A stretch of DNA of 64,000 nucleotides from Niallia taxi (GTDB lineage: Bacteria > Bacillota > Bacilli > Bacillales > Cytobacillaceae), in assembly GCF_032818155.1 (NCBI RefSeq), contig NZ_CP102589.1, positions 916,001 through 980,000 on the forward strand, in the 5' to 3' direction. Positions within the stretch are counted from its first letter, which is position 1. Each line of letters begins with the position of its first letter. The notes under the pieces are model-generated. The model was not told where the DNA came from. It searched no databases and saw only the letters and a list, made by a program, of their open reading frames with translations. The position numbers and the translations under genes are program-made. Positions 25,378 through 34,508 of this stretch are shown piece after piece.

Positions 25378-28300
25378 ATGGTTATAAAAAAATTACTGAG
25401 CAAGAAGGCTGCCTTTTTGGTGTTTTTTTCTATTTTTGGACTGTTATTAATTAACCCTGAGCATAAACTAGCAGCGGATACAGGCTGGTCAGGGGATTTT
25501 TATAATAATACCAATCTATCTGAAACGGGAATCTCTGTACAATTTCCAAGTCTCCACTTGAATTGGGGCTATGATAAGCCTATGAGTGGTGTTAATGCAA
25601 ATAATTTTTCAGCGTCATTTACAACGAAGCTGAATGTGCAAGAAAGCCAGCGCGATTATTTTCTCCAAACCTTTGCAGATGACGGTGTCAGAATGTATGT
25701 GGATGATAAGCTATCAATTGATAGCTGGAGCAAATCTGGCCAAACCATTTCGAAACCAATCAATCTGACTGCTGGTGTTCATAATGTCAAAACAGAGTAT
25801 AGTGAGGCAGGAGGCAAAGCGATCCTGTTTTCTGATGTGCTGCCTTTTGACAGCTGGGTTGGTTATTTGTACAATAACACGACAAAAAAAGGTGCTCCAG
25901 AGGATGCGCTTCTATATACACCTACTAGTAACAGCGATTTGTCTTTTAACTATGGCTATAATGCACCTGGTGCAAAAAATATCGGCAGTAACAATTTTTC
26001 GATGAAGCTTTACACATACAAAAAGCTTGCTGCAGGGCAGTATGTTATTCATACAAAATCTGACGATGCTATTCAAATTTTTATAGATAATAAGAAGGTG
26101 TTAGAGAAAACAAGTCCAGGAGAGGAACAAATTATCGTCGATGTGGCTAACTCCTCGCAAGGAAGCACCCATGCTATTAGAGTGGAATATGTGGAGAAAA
26201 CAGGGAAAAGCTATCTAGACTTTTCCATTACACCTGTGAAGGAAGAGCTGGCTGAAAGCTCATGGCTTGCCGCTTATTATAACAGTACAACTGCTGCGGG
26301 AATCGGCAATGTATATGGAGGCAACAGCAGCACAAGCAAAATCAGCAATGTGTTTTATAACTGGAAAACTGCTGCACCGAACACTAAGACAGCGAAGGAT
26401 AATTTTTCTGCTTCCTATTATAAACTATTGAATAAAGGTGATTACTTTGTTCATACAATTGCTGATGATGGAATAAGTGCGACTATTAATGGACAACCAT
26501 TATTTAATCGCTGGTCATCCTCCTCAGGTAAAGAGAATAAGGCAGTGATTCCAAATCTGCAGTCTGCAGGTATACTGAAAATCAACTATTTAGAAAAGAC
26601 TGGCGGTGCGTTTGTTAGTGCAGATGTGCTTCCGTATGGACAGTGGCTAGGTTATTATTATGCAAATACTAGTTTAAAAGGAGTCCCTGCTAACAAAAAA
26701 ATCATCAAGGGCGATGGAAACGGGGCATTCAGCTTTGATGCTGGCACTGGCGCTCCTGCTGCGGGTGTTCCAGTTAATAATTATACGGCCCAGTTTATTA
26801 CTGCAATGAAGCTGACTGCAGGTGATTATGTACTTCGTTATAGTGCAGATGATGGTATACGAGTTTATGTTGATGATAAGCTAGTGCTGGACAAATGGAC
26901 TAGCTCCAATTCTTCTGAAAACACAGTGAAAATCAATATAAATGATATAGCGACAACAGATGCCGCTAAAAAGGATGTTCACTGGATTAAAGTTCAATAT
27001 CTAGAGAAAAGCGGGAAGTCAAAGCTTAACTTCGACATAAAACCATTACAGCAATCAGTGACGACAAGTGATTGGCTTAATGTGTTTTATCCAAACAAAA
27101 CGCTGACAGGAACTGGAACAGTAATTGGCGGGAAATACGCTAAGACAAAAATCAGTTCAATTCAGTATAAATGGAATAAAAATGCGCCTCTTGCGGGTAT
27201 TCCTGCAGATGGCTTTTCGGCATCCTTCTTGAAAAAAATAACTGGAGGTCAAGATTACTTTGTTTCAACATTTGCAGACGATGGCATGCGGGTGAAGGTA
27301 GACAACAAATCTGTTATCAATCGCTGGAGTAACTCAGGCGGTGTATATAACAATGGATTAATTACAAGCTTGAGCTCTGGCGAACATGTTATCCAGGCTG
27401 ATTATTATGATAATACTGGCAGTGCCTATGCTTATGCAGATGTACAGCCATTAGGAAACTGGATTGCCTATTATTATAACAATACGACACTGACAGGAGC
27501 ACCGGTGGCATCTAAGGGTGTTAATAACAGTAACAGCATGACATTGACTCAGAATTTTGGAACAGCAGCACCGGCAGCTTCTGTTAATGCAGACGGATTT
27601 TCGGCGAAATATGTGACTGCGAAAAGAATCGAAGCTGGGGAGTATGTTATTCGTGGTCTTTCTGATGACGGTATTCAAGTATTTATTGATGGACAACCAG
27701 TCATTGATCAATGGAATAACGGCTCTTACAGAGAGAAGGCTACAAAGGTAAAGATTGCTGATACGAAGGACGGTAATATTCATTGGATAAAAGTGCGTTA
27801 TTACGATAATAAGGGAACAGCGAAATTCGAGCTTTCTTTTGTCCCATATACTGCTGAAAATCTAGTCAACAGCACTGGCTGGTATGCAGAATATTATCCG
27901 AAAATTATCGGTGCTGATGAGACTCCTGCTTATACTTTGTCTGACAATGTTCAACCAGTTGTCATCGGCGGACAGAATTCGATTAACAAAATAACAGCTG
28001 TTAATTTCGATTGGGGAACAGGATCGCCAGCAAGCACACTTGGTACAGATAAATTCTCTGCCATTTACAGAAAGACAGTGGAAATAACAGAGGATGGATT
28101 GTACAACTTTACGGTCCAAGCAGATGATGGAGTCATTCTGGAAATCGATGGTGAAAGAGTGATAAATTCATGGGAAAGCACCTCAAGCGGCAAGCGCGAA
28201 GTTACTGGCTATAAGCTTGCGAAGGGGACACATGAATTTGTCCTAAAATATTATGATAATACTGGTAAAGCATCTGTTAGCTTTGAAATGAAGAAAACAA

Positions 28301-29310
28301 AAGCTGTCTATACAGCATATGATTACTTAAATTATTCGTTGGCTGACGCAGCTGCTATTCAAGCTAGTAAATCTGCCCAAACTGATAAGAAGTATAAAGC
28401 ATATGTCAGAGAGGATGTCTTCTCTTATATAAGCAGCTACAGTGGTTACGGGTTGATTAATAGTGGCAGCTGGAATGTGAGAGGTGGAGCTAGCCTAAAT
28501 GATTGGATAATTGGCAAGTTCTCAACAGGAGATAAAGTAACCATTTTGTCAAAAACAGCTAAGGACAGTAGCGGGTATTACTGGTATGAAGTAGACTTCT
28601 ACAAATACTATGATGAAATAGCTGCAGCAACGACTGACATGCCTGCCCAATACAGACTATCTTACAATTATTGGGTTAATGCTGGTCCTGCAGACATCCA
28701 ATATTATTTGAATCCGGATAATTTCATGAGTGATGAAAAGCAGAAGCTGCAGTTCTTGAAGCTTTCAGCAAGTGCAAGCTTAAATGAGGCAGAGGTAAAC
28801 GCAAAAATTCTTGTCGGAAAAGGGATCTTCGCAGAAAAGGCGAGCTCGTTTATAGAGGCAGGCAAACAGTATGGAATAAATGAAATTTACTTGATTTCCC
28901 ATGCATTGCTGGAAACAGGCAATGGTTTTTCAGAGCTGGCAACTGGAGTTACCGTTTCTAGTGTTGACGGTAAGGCAGTTGAACCGATGAAGGTTTATAA
29001 TATGTACGGAATAGGAGCATATGATGCTTCGCCAACACAAAGCGGATCTGAATATGCATACAAGCATGGCTGGACAACCCCAGAAAAAGCTATTATCGGC
29101 GGAGCAGAGTTCATCGGCAAAAATTATATTAATAATGCCACATACCAACAAGACACACTTTATAAAATGAGATGGAATTCCAATAATCCAGGAGTGCATC
29201 AATACGCAACAGATATAGGGTGGGCAAGTAAACAAGTGAATCGCATGAAATCCTTGTATGATTTGCTTGATTCCTATGAAATGTACTTTGAAATTCCGAT
29301 ATATAAATGA
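25378..29310 (+). CDS. Secreted multi-PA14-repeat cell-wall hydrolase with C-terminal glucosaminidase domain (LytD-like)
   Basis: This is a ~1310-aa exported protein. A signal peptide (basic MVIKKLLSKK, hydrophobic core, cleavage near KLAA-DT) leads into seven successive PA14-like repeats of roughly 130 residues. Each repeat has an aromatic W..YYNNT opening, a central W/F...AP.....FSA block and a calcium-type ADDG.....DG(K)..I..W motif. An SH3-like segment follows (about YVREDVFSYISSYSG to SGYYWYEVDFY). The C-terminal N-acetylglucosaminidase domain ends the protein, with probable catalytic Glu1179 in HALLETGNGFSELA. PA14 modules bind carbohydrate, so the repeats may hold the enzyme on glycan or teichoic acid. 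The start is uncertain: GAGGTG sits only one base before the ATG at 25378, and a TTG at 25369 is possible. Confidence 0.9.
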   Translation: MVIKKLLSKKAAFLVFFSIFGLLLINPEHKLAADTGWSGDFYNNTNLSETGISVQFPSLHLNWGYDKPMSGVNANNFSASFTTKLNVQESQRDYFLQTFADDGVRMYVDDKLSIDSWSKSGQTISKPINLTAGVHNVKTEYSEAGGKAILFSDVLPFDSWVGYLYNNTTKKGAPEDALLYTPTSNSDLSFNYGYNAPGAKNIGSNNFSMKLYTYKKLAAGQYVIHTKSDDAIQIFIDNKKVLEKTSPGEEQIIVDVANSSQGSTHAIRVEYVEKTGKSYLDFSITPVKEELAESSWLAAYYNSTTAAGIGNVYGGNSSTSKISNVFYNWKTAAPNTKTAKDNFSASYYKLLNKGDYFVHTIADDGISATINGQPLFNRWSSSSGKENKAVIPNLQSAGILKINYLEKTGGAFVSADVLPYGQWLGYYYANTSLKGVPANKKIIKGDGNGAFSFDAGTGAPAAGVPVNNYTAQFITAMKLTAGDYVLRYSADDGIRVYVDDKLVLDKWTSSNSSENTVKININDIATTDAAKKDVHWIKVQYLEKSGKSKLNFDIKPLQQSVTTSDWLNVFYPNKTLTGTGTVIGGKYAKTKISSIQYKWNKNAPLAGIPADGFSASFLKKITGGQDYFVSTFADDGMRVKVDNKSVINRWSNSGGVYNNGLITSLSSGEHVIQADYYDNTGSAYAYADVQPLGNWIAYYYNNTTLTGAPVASKGVNNSNSMTLTQNFGTAAPAASVNADGFSAKYVTAKRIEAGEYVIRGLSDDGIQVFIDGQPVIDQWNNGSYREKATKVKIADTKDGNIHWIKVRYYDNKGTAKFELSFVPYTAENLVNSTGWYAEYYPKIIGADETPAYTLSDNVQPVVIGGQNSINKITAVNFDWGTGSPASTLGTDKFSAIYRKTVEITEDGLYNFTVQADDGVILEIDGERVINSWESTSSGKREVTGYKLAKGTHEFVLKYYDNTGKASVSFEMKKTKAVYTAYDYLNYSLADAAAIQASKSAQTDKKYKAYVREDVFSYISSYSGYGLINSGSWNVRGGASLNDWIIGKFSTGDKVTILSKTAKDSSGYYWYEVDFYKYYDEIAAATTDMPAQYRLSYNYWVNAGPADIQYYLNPDNFMSDEKQKLQFLKLSASASLNEAEVNAKILVGKGIFAEKASSFIEAGKQYGINEIYLISHALLETGNGFSELATGVTVSSVDGKAVEPMKVYNMYGIGAYDASPTQSGSEYAYKHGWTTPEKAIIGGAEFIGKNYINNATYQQDTLYKMRWNSNNPGVHQYATDIGWASKQVNRMKSLYDLLDSYEMYFEIPIYK

Positions 29311-29314
29311 TAAC

Positions 29315-29346
29315 GGAGCCAGCACGAATTGGAGTGCTGGCTTTTA
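29315..29346 (+). terminator. Rho-independent terminator of the autolysin gene
   Basis: GCCAGCAC-gaattgga-GTGCTGGC stem followed by TTTTA. Confidence 0.88.
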
Positions 29347-29716
29347 CTTGTTTTCAAAGCATATAAGTTTTAAAATGGTCTTCATAGAAAAAAAGGGATT
29401 TTGCTTTGTTCGAACCCCTGTAGGAGAAATTAGTTTCTGTAGGCTTTTAGTGAATTGATCCAAAAGTAAAAACAATAGATTTTAAAGAAGGCTTTATACT
29501 GTTTGACAGCACATAAATAAAGGTAAGAATTAGGTCGGAATTCCTAGAAAAATCAAAAGTAAAATTACTTATTTTTGCTTGCTTGCTCCATAATGATAGG
29601 TTAATGTTTAAGAAAATCTGCAAAATGTGTATAATAATAAAATGGTTACTTTTGTAAAAGAAGTGAATCGTTCTAATACATAGTGTATTTGATAATGAAG
29701 AGGCGGTGTTTTTATA
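29347..29716 (+). other. Non-coding stretch upstream of the glycosyltransferase gene
   Basis: About 370 AT-rich bases without a credible gene. TATAAT at 29630-29635 is a possible -10 element, though its -35 (TTTAAG) is poor. Confidence 0.45.
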
Positions 29717-31261
29717 GTGTCAAACTATAATAAAAAACAATTCGAAGCGCAAAATAAAATTGAGTATAATAATGATGGCTACTATGTCTACAATAAAAAA
29801 AGCAGCATATTCAGTGCATTGAAAAAGAAGAAGGAAAAGCTGTTGACTGTTGTTACACCTGTTTATAATGCTGAAAAATACTTAAGCAAAACAGTTGATT
29901 CTGTTATTAATCAAACAATCGGTTTTGATAATGTGGAATATATTCTTGTCGATGACGGGTCAAATGATAATTCTCGTCCGATGCTGTTGGAATATGCTCA
30001 GAAATACCAGAATATGATGGTTGTTTTTCTAAAGGAAAATACAGGAACCCCTGCACAGCCAAGAAACTTAGGAATAGAACTGGCAACAGCTCCTTATATT
30101 ACGTTCCTTGATGCAGATGACTGGTTGGAGAATAACGGTCTTGAAGTTCTTTACAATATCCTGAAAGAAACTAACGATGATTATGTTGTCGGCAAAACAA
30201 TCCAGGTAGAGAATAAATCTACTAAAATAGTTGGTGAGCATGAATCCTGCAAAGAAAGAAGAGGTATTCAAGCAACGTCCATTCCTCATATTTTTCAGCA
30301 TTTAGGACCGCGTTCAAGAATGATGAAGACAAGTCTGTTGAGAGATAACAATATTCGTTATCCGGAAATGAAGTATGCAGAGGACAAGCAGTTCTTTATC
30401 GATGTGCTTGTTGCAACTAAAACAATTTCAACTACGACTAATGTTATTTACTATTTGAACAGGCTTGATGAAAATGATGCTTCCTTAACGAAACAAACAA
30501 GCATCATGCAGAAAATGGATACAAACATTAAAGTAATTGACTATGTAAAGGCAAAGAAGCTTGATGAAAAAACAGAAAAGATGATTTTAAATCGTCTTTA
30601 TGAATTTGATTGCATCACTAGATTCTTTAATCGTCAGCATTTCTTCAAGAGTAAAAACAAGCAGGCGTATTATGACAAATTTAATGAAGTGATTGAAACA
30701 ACGAAGGATCTCAGCTACTCTATTGAGGATCAATTCTTCCACCCAATCAATAAGGTCGTTTATAATATGTTCCTTAATGGTGAACAGGATAAAATTGCTG
30801 ACTTGTTTAAATGGGACAAAAAGGAAAAAGTAAAAGACATTGTCATTCTGGAAAATGAGCCATATATGGTAACACCTTTTGAAGACAAGAAGCATATTCG
30901 TGTTTCTATGGCAGGCTTCTATGAAGAGGGAGCTTTCGGTGAAAGCGACTATGTTTTGGACTTCCATTTGTATGGTGATTCTATTGATAATGTTAATGAT
31001 ATAATCTTGCGTGACAGGGGCAATACAGTAAATCAATATTCCTTTGAGCTTGAAAGAATCGATAAGCATCATTTCCGCTTGACGCTTCCATTGACAACAA
31101 TGCTTGAGTTTGGGAAGGGAAGCTATGCAATATTCATCCGTTATAATGAATATCAAAAGATTAGCTTAATTCGTATGGACTATACGCAAAAAGTGATGGA
31201 TAAAAAGCTGTACCAGTTCTATACAACAATCAATTCAAATCTTGGCTTGAATATTAAGTAA
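29717..31261 (+). CDS. Family 2 glycosyltransferase, probable wall teichoic acid glycosyltransferase (TarS/GgaA-like)
   Basis: This is a 514-aa cytoplasmic enzyme. A ~40-residue polar leader is followed by a GT-A domain: LTVVTPVYNAEKYLSKTVDSV, YILVDDGSNDNS, GTPAQPRNLGIELA, then the DXD metal motif in TFLDADDWLE. A long C-terminal part (residues ~320-514) contains a beta-rich segment not seen in simple GT2 enzymes. This layout recalls S. aureus TarS/TarP, which add GlcNAc to teichoic acid, and B. subtilis GgaA. The sugar donor is unknown; UDP-glucose, or a hexosamine made with GalE, are candidates. The start is GTG with AGGCGGTG upstream. Position just before tagF supports a teichoic acid role. 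Confidence 0.83.
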   Translation: MSNYNKKQFEAQNKIEYNNDGYYVYNKKSSIFSALKKKKEKLLTVVTPVYNAEKYLSKTVDSVINQTIGFDNVEYILVDDGSNDNSRPMLLEYAQKYQNMMVVFLKENTGTPAQPRNLGIELATAPYITFLDADDWLENNGLEVLYNILKETNDDYVVGKTIQVENKSTKIVGEHESCKERRGIQATSIPHIFQHLGPRSRMMKTSLLRDNNIRYPEMKYAEDKQFFIDVLVATKTISTTTNVIYYLNRLDENDASLTKQTSIMQKMDTNIKVIDYVKAKKLDEKTEKMILNRLYEFDCITRFFNRQHFFKSKNKQAYYDKFNEVIETTKDLSYSIEDQFFHPINKVVYNMFLNGEQDKIADLFKWDKKEKVKDIVILENEPYMVTPFEDKKHIRVSMAGFYEEGAFGESDYVLDFHLYGDSIDNVNDIILRDRGNTVNQYSFELERIDKHHFRLTLPLTTMLEFGKGSYAIFIRYNEYQKISLIRMDYTQKVMDKKLYQFYTTINSNLGLNIK

Positions 31262-31277
31262 TGTAAGCAATTCTGTA

Positions 31278-31320
31278 CCCTATAGTGCGGGTCTTATGCC
31301 CGCAGCTATAGGTTTTTTTC
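31278..31320 (+). terminator. Rho-independent terminator
   Basis: CCTATAG-T-GCGGG...CCCGC-A-GCTATAGG long stem followed by seven T. Confidence 0.93.
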
Positions 31321-31380
31321 ATTTTTGTGACAAAAATGAAAATAGTCTAACACAGTTGAGCATCGTACTTCTAAATAAGT

Positions 31381-31409
31381 TTGAAATCCATTCACGTTAC
31401 CTATATAAT
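31381..31409 (+). promoter_or_regulatory. Sigma-A promoter of the tagF operon
   Basis: TTGAAA, 17 bases, TATAAT: a near-consensus promoter 60 bases before the tagF start. Confidence 0.8.
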
Positions 31410-31468
31410 GTTTGATAGATTGTAAAGTACGTGAATTTAGGTACTGTATGTTTGAGAGGAGTAGCATA

Positions 31469-33601
31469 ATGAGTGAATCTGGATATGTTCATAAACAGGC
31501 ACATAAGGTAATTATTGATAACGATCAATTATCCGTAAAGTTCTGTTTTAAACATGAATTGCTTGAAGCAAAGCAGACAAGCCTTGTACTAATACAAAGA
31601 GGCTCTGAAAATGTAATAGAGGGGTCTATCAAGCAAATTGACATAAATGAAGATTTTGGAATTTATGAATCGGCAATCAGCCTTACTGAAAATAAAGAGG
31701 AATTGATCAAGACATCTACATGGGACTTGTATTTGCTTGTGAAGGATGAAGACACAGAGACAGAGACAGACACAGACACAGAGAAGAAATTTAGAATAAA
31801 AAGCAATAAGGCAGCATTGGAGCTTAATTATTATATGTTTGCTGAAGCTGGCACAATGTTTTATGCTTATACCACGAATAAAGGCAATGTTTCCTTCAGA
31901 ACGGTTCAACAGAGGATTATTGCTAACATTGAGGAAGCCCATTTAACAAATGGAAGTCTTGTACATATTTCTGGATATGGCTTTAATCCGCAGTCACAGC
32001 AGGCTCCTGTCGAAAAAAGGCTGATTATCACAAATAATATTAATGAAGAAGTATTTAATATTTCCCTTGAGGATAACAAAAGAAGCGATTTGCAGGAAAT
32101 GTACGGTGGTAACAACCATAATTACGAAACAATTGGTTTCGAAGGTAAGATTGATTTAAGCCAATATCTTTTCCAGTCAGAAGCAATCTTTTATCGCCTC
32201 TATCTGGAGCTTTCTTATGAAGAAAACGGCGAAATAGTAAAAGTATTAAGCCCAAGATTAAAGTTTATTTCCTTTAATCCAAAATATAAAAGACAAAAAA
32301 GTATTATTTCAACTGTATATGGAAAGAAAAGAGTGCTGCTTAAATCAACAGCAAAAAATAATTATCTATCCCTTAAAGTGGCGGACTACAATGCAAAACA
32401 AGAGCTGAAAAGCAGAATTAAAGGCAAGCTTGTGCGCATTAAAAGAAGCAGAAAAGCGAAAAAGCTCTTTAAGCTTGCATTTAAAATGCTCGGCATGCTT
32501 CCAGCAAGCAAGAAAACAGTTATATTTGAAAGCTTCTTAGGAAAACAGTATAGTGACAGTCCAAGAGCAATTTATGAATATTTGAAAGAGAATCATCCAG
32601 AGTATAAGCTGTACTGGAGTGTTGATAAAAGATTTATCCAAAACTTTGAGAACAGAGGTATCAATATTACGCCAAGATTCTCAGTTAAATGGCTATTCAG
32701 GATGGCTAGGGCACAATATTGGGTCAGCAACAGCCGTTTGCCTTTGTGGATTCCTAAGCCAAAGAACACGACATATTTACAGACATGGCATGGCACGCCA
32801 CTAAAACGTCTAGCAGCAGATATGGATGAAGTGCATATGCCTGGCACGAACACGAAAAAGTACAAAAGAAACTTCCTTAAAGAAGCAAGCAACTGGGATT
32901 ATCTCGTTTCTCCGAATGCGTACTCTAGTGAAATCTTTGCAAGAGCATTTGATTTCGACAGGAAGATGATTGAATCAGGCTATCCGCGTAATGATGCATT
33001 GATTAATGATAACCATGTTGATAACATTACAGCGATTAAAGAAAAGTTTGCTTTACCACTTGATAAAAAAATCATCCTATATGCACCGACATGGAGAGAT
33101 GACCAGTTTTATGGTAAAGGAAAATACAAGTTTGATTTGGAGTTAAAACTCGATCAGCTAAAAGAAGAGCTAGGCGATGACTATATCGTTATTTTGAGAA
33201 TGCACTATTTAGTGGCAGAGAATTTAGATCTAACTCCATATGTTGGTTTTGCATACGACTTTTCAAATTATGAGGATATCAGAGAGCTATACTTGATATC
33301 TGATTTGTTGATTACCGATTATTCTTCCGTATTCTTCGATTACGGTAACTTAAGAAGACCGATGATCTTCTACGTATATGATATAGACACATATCGCGAC
33401 AAGCTGCGTGGCTTTTACTTTGACTTTGAGCAGAAGGCACCAGGTCCATTGGCAAAAACGACGGATGAAGTTATTGCATATATCCGTCAAGCGGAAAAGG
33501 AGCCTCTTAACGAACAATTCGAGGAGTTCTATAATACGTTTTGTTATTTGGAAGATGGGGAAGCATCTAAGAGAGTGGTTGAAGAAGTATTCCTTAAGTA
33601 G
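31469..33601 (+). CDS. tagF: CDP-glycerol:poly(glycerophosphate) glycerophosphotransferase (TagF)
   Basis: This 710-aa peripheral membrane polymerase extends poly(glycerol-phosphate) from CDP-glycerol. Residues 1-~270 are a beta-rich N-terminal domain. A basic helical segment (residues ~275-345, many Lys/Arg) probably contacts the membrane. The catalytic C-terminal half carries QTWHGTPLKRL with His441, SGYPRNDAL, YAPTWRDDQFYG, RMHYLVAENLD with the second catalytic His, and SDLLITDYSSVFFDYGNLRRP. Length is close to B. subtilis TagF (746 aa). The ATG at 31469 has GAGAGGAG eight bases upstream; the earlier in-frame start has none. A short Asp/Thr/Glu microsatellite interrupts the N-terminal domain. 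tagG follows after 75 bases. Confidence 0.93.
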   Translation: MSESGYVHKQAHKVIIDNDQLSVKFCFKHELLEAKQTSLVLIQRGSENVIEGSIKQIDINEDFGIYESAISLTENKEELIKTSTWDLYLLVKDEDTETETDTDTEKKFRIKSNKAALELNYYMFAEAGTMFYAYTTNKGNVSFRTVQQRIIANIEEAHLTNGSLVHISGYGFNPQSQQAPVEKRLIITNNINEEVFNISLEDNKRSDLQEMYGGNNHNYETIGFEGKIDLSQYLFQSEAIFYRLYLELSYEENGEIVKVLSPRLKFISFNPKYKRQKSIISTVYGKKRVLLKSTAKNNYLSLKVADYNAKQELKSRIKGKLVRIKRSRKAKKLFKLAFKMLGMLPASKKTVIFESFLGKQYSDSPRAIYEYLKENHPEYKLYWSVDKRFIQNFENRGINITPRFSVKWLFRMARAQYWVSNSRLPLWIPKPKNTTYLQTWHGTPLKRLAADMDEVHMPGTNTKKYKRNFLKEASNWDYLVSPNAYSSEIFARAFDFDRKMIESGYPRNDALINDNHVDNITAIKEKFALPLDKKIILYAPTWRDDQFYGKGKYKFDLELKLDQLKEELGDDYIVILRMHYLVAENLDLTPYVGFAYDFSNYEDIRELYLISDLLITDYSSVFFDYGNLRRPMIFYVYDIDTYRDKLRGFYFDFEQKAPGPLAKTTDEVIAYIRQAEKEPLNEQFEEFYNTFCYLEDGEASKRVVEEVFLK
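31751..31785 (+). repeat. Hexanucleotide-type microsatellite inside tagF
   Basis: A run built of GACACA and GAGACA units encodes DTETETDTDTE in the N-terminal domain. Gain or loss of six-base units would keep the frame. Confidence 0.75.
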
Positions 33602-33676
33602 AGCAATCTTGCTTAAAGCTTACATTAAAAAGCCCATTTAGTCCTATTTGGCTTATGAGAGAAGGGTTAGGTTTAC

Positions 33677-34495
33677 ATGGTTTCAATGTTTAAAGTGTTA
33701 AAAGAACAATATGATAATTTTCATTTGATCAATAGACTGGCTGCATATGAACTGAAAAGCGCCAATAACAATAACTATTTGGGAAGCTTATGGGAGCTGT
33801 TGAACCCTGCTATCCAAATTGCGATTTATTGGTTTGTGTTTGGTTTTGTTCAGAACAGACCGGCTGTTGAATATGGCGATGGAAAATACGCTTTCTTTCC
33901 ATGGATGCTAGCAGGTATCACTTTATGGTTCTTCATTTATCCGTCGATAACACATGGATCGAAATCGATTTATACAAGGCTGAAGATGGTGTCTCGCATG
34001 AATTTTCCGTTGAGTGCAATACCATCCTATGTAATTTTATCCAAGCTGATGCCGCAATTGCTGTTAATGCTTGTGACAATCATTATTTTTCAGTTTATGG
34101 GATTACCTATTAACATATACTATTTGCAGCTTCCATACTTTTTGGTTGTAACAATTCTATTTTTGTTTTCATTGTCCTTAATCACATCAACCATTTCAAC
34201 AATTGTGAGGGACTTTCAAATGCTTGTTCAATCATTGATGAGAGTACTGCTTTATACTACACCAATACTTTGGCCGATACAGGATCGTTTTGGTGAAAAA
34301 TTACAATTAATAATGCAATTGAACCCGTTTTATTATTTAATTGAAGGTGTCCGCTATTCTCTTTTAGGTGAAGGCTGGTTCTTCATCGAGCATGGCTGGC
34401 TGACCCTTTATTTCTGGGCAATTATGCTTGTCTTCCTATTCCTTGGTTCGTATTTACATGTAAGGTTCAGAAGGCATTTTATTGATTTCTTATAA
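33677..34495 (+). CDS. tagG: Teichoic acid ABC exporter, permease subunit
   Basis: This 272-aa ABC-2-type permease has six predicted membrane spans (about residues 40-60, 72-92, 115-142, 150-175, 183-203 and 243-263). The N-terminus LAAYELKSANNNNYLGSLWELLNPAIQIAIYWFVFGF is the classic polysaccharide/polyol-phosphate export signature. With TagH it moves lipid-linked teichoic acid across the membrane. The start is the ATG at 33677 (AGAAGGGTTAGG upstream); an ATG three codons later is an alternative. It lies between tagF and tagH, with tagH beginning 13 bases after its stop. Confidence 0.93.
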   Translation: MVSMFKVLKEQYDNFHLINRLAAYELKSANNNNYLGSLWELLNPAIQIAIYWFVFGFVQNRPAVEYGDGKYAFFPWMLAGITLWFFIYPSITHGSKSIYTRLKMVSRMNFPLSAIPSYVILSKLMPQLLLMLVTIIIFQFMGLPINIYYLQLPYFLVVTILFLFSLSLITSTISTIVRDFQMLVQSLMRVLLYTTPILWPIQDRFGEKLQLIMQLNPFYYLIEGVRYSLLGEGWFFIEHGWLTLYFWAIMLVFLFLGSYLHVRFRRHFIDFL

Positions 34496-34508
34496 TGGAA
34501 GTGATTGT

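Noticed and set aside
30587-31156. Minus-strand ORF of 189 codons
   Set aside because: Antisense to the GT2 gene, no start signal, hydrophobic and Cys-rich composition typical of a shadow frame.
31940-32260. Several overlapping minus-strand ORFs in tagF
   Set aside because: Mutually overlapping shadow frames inside a clearly conserved gene.
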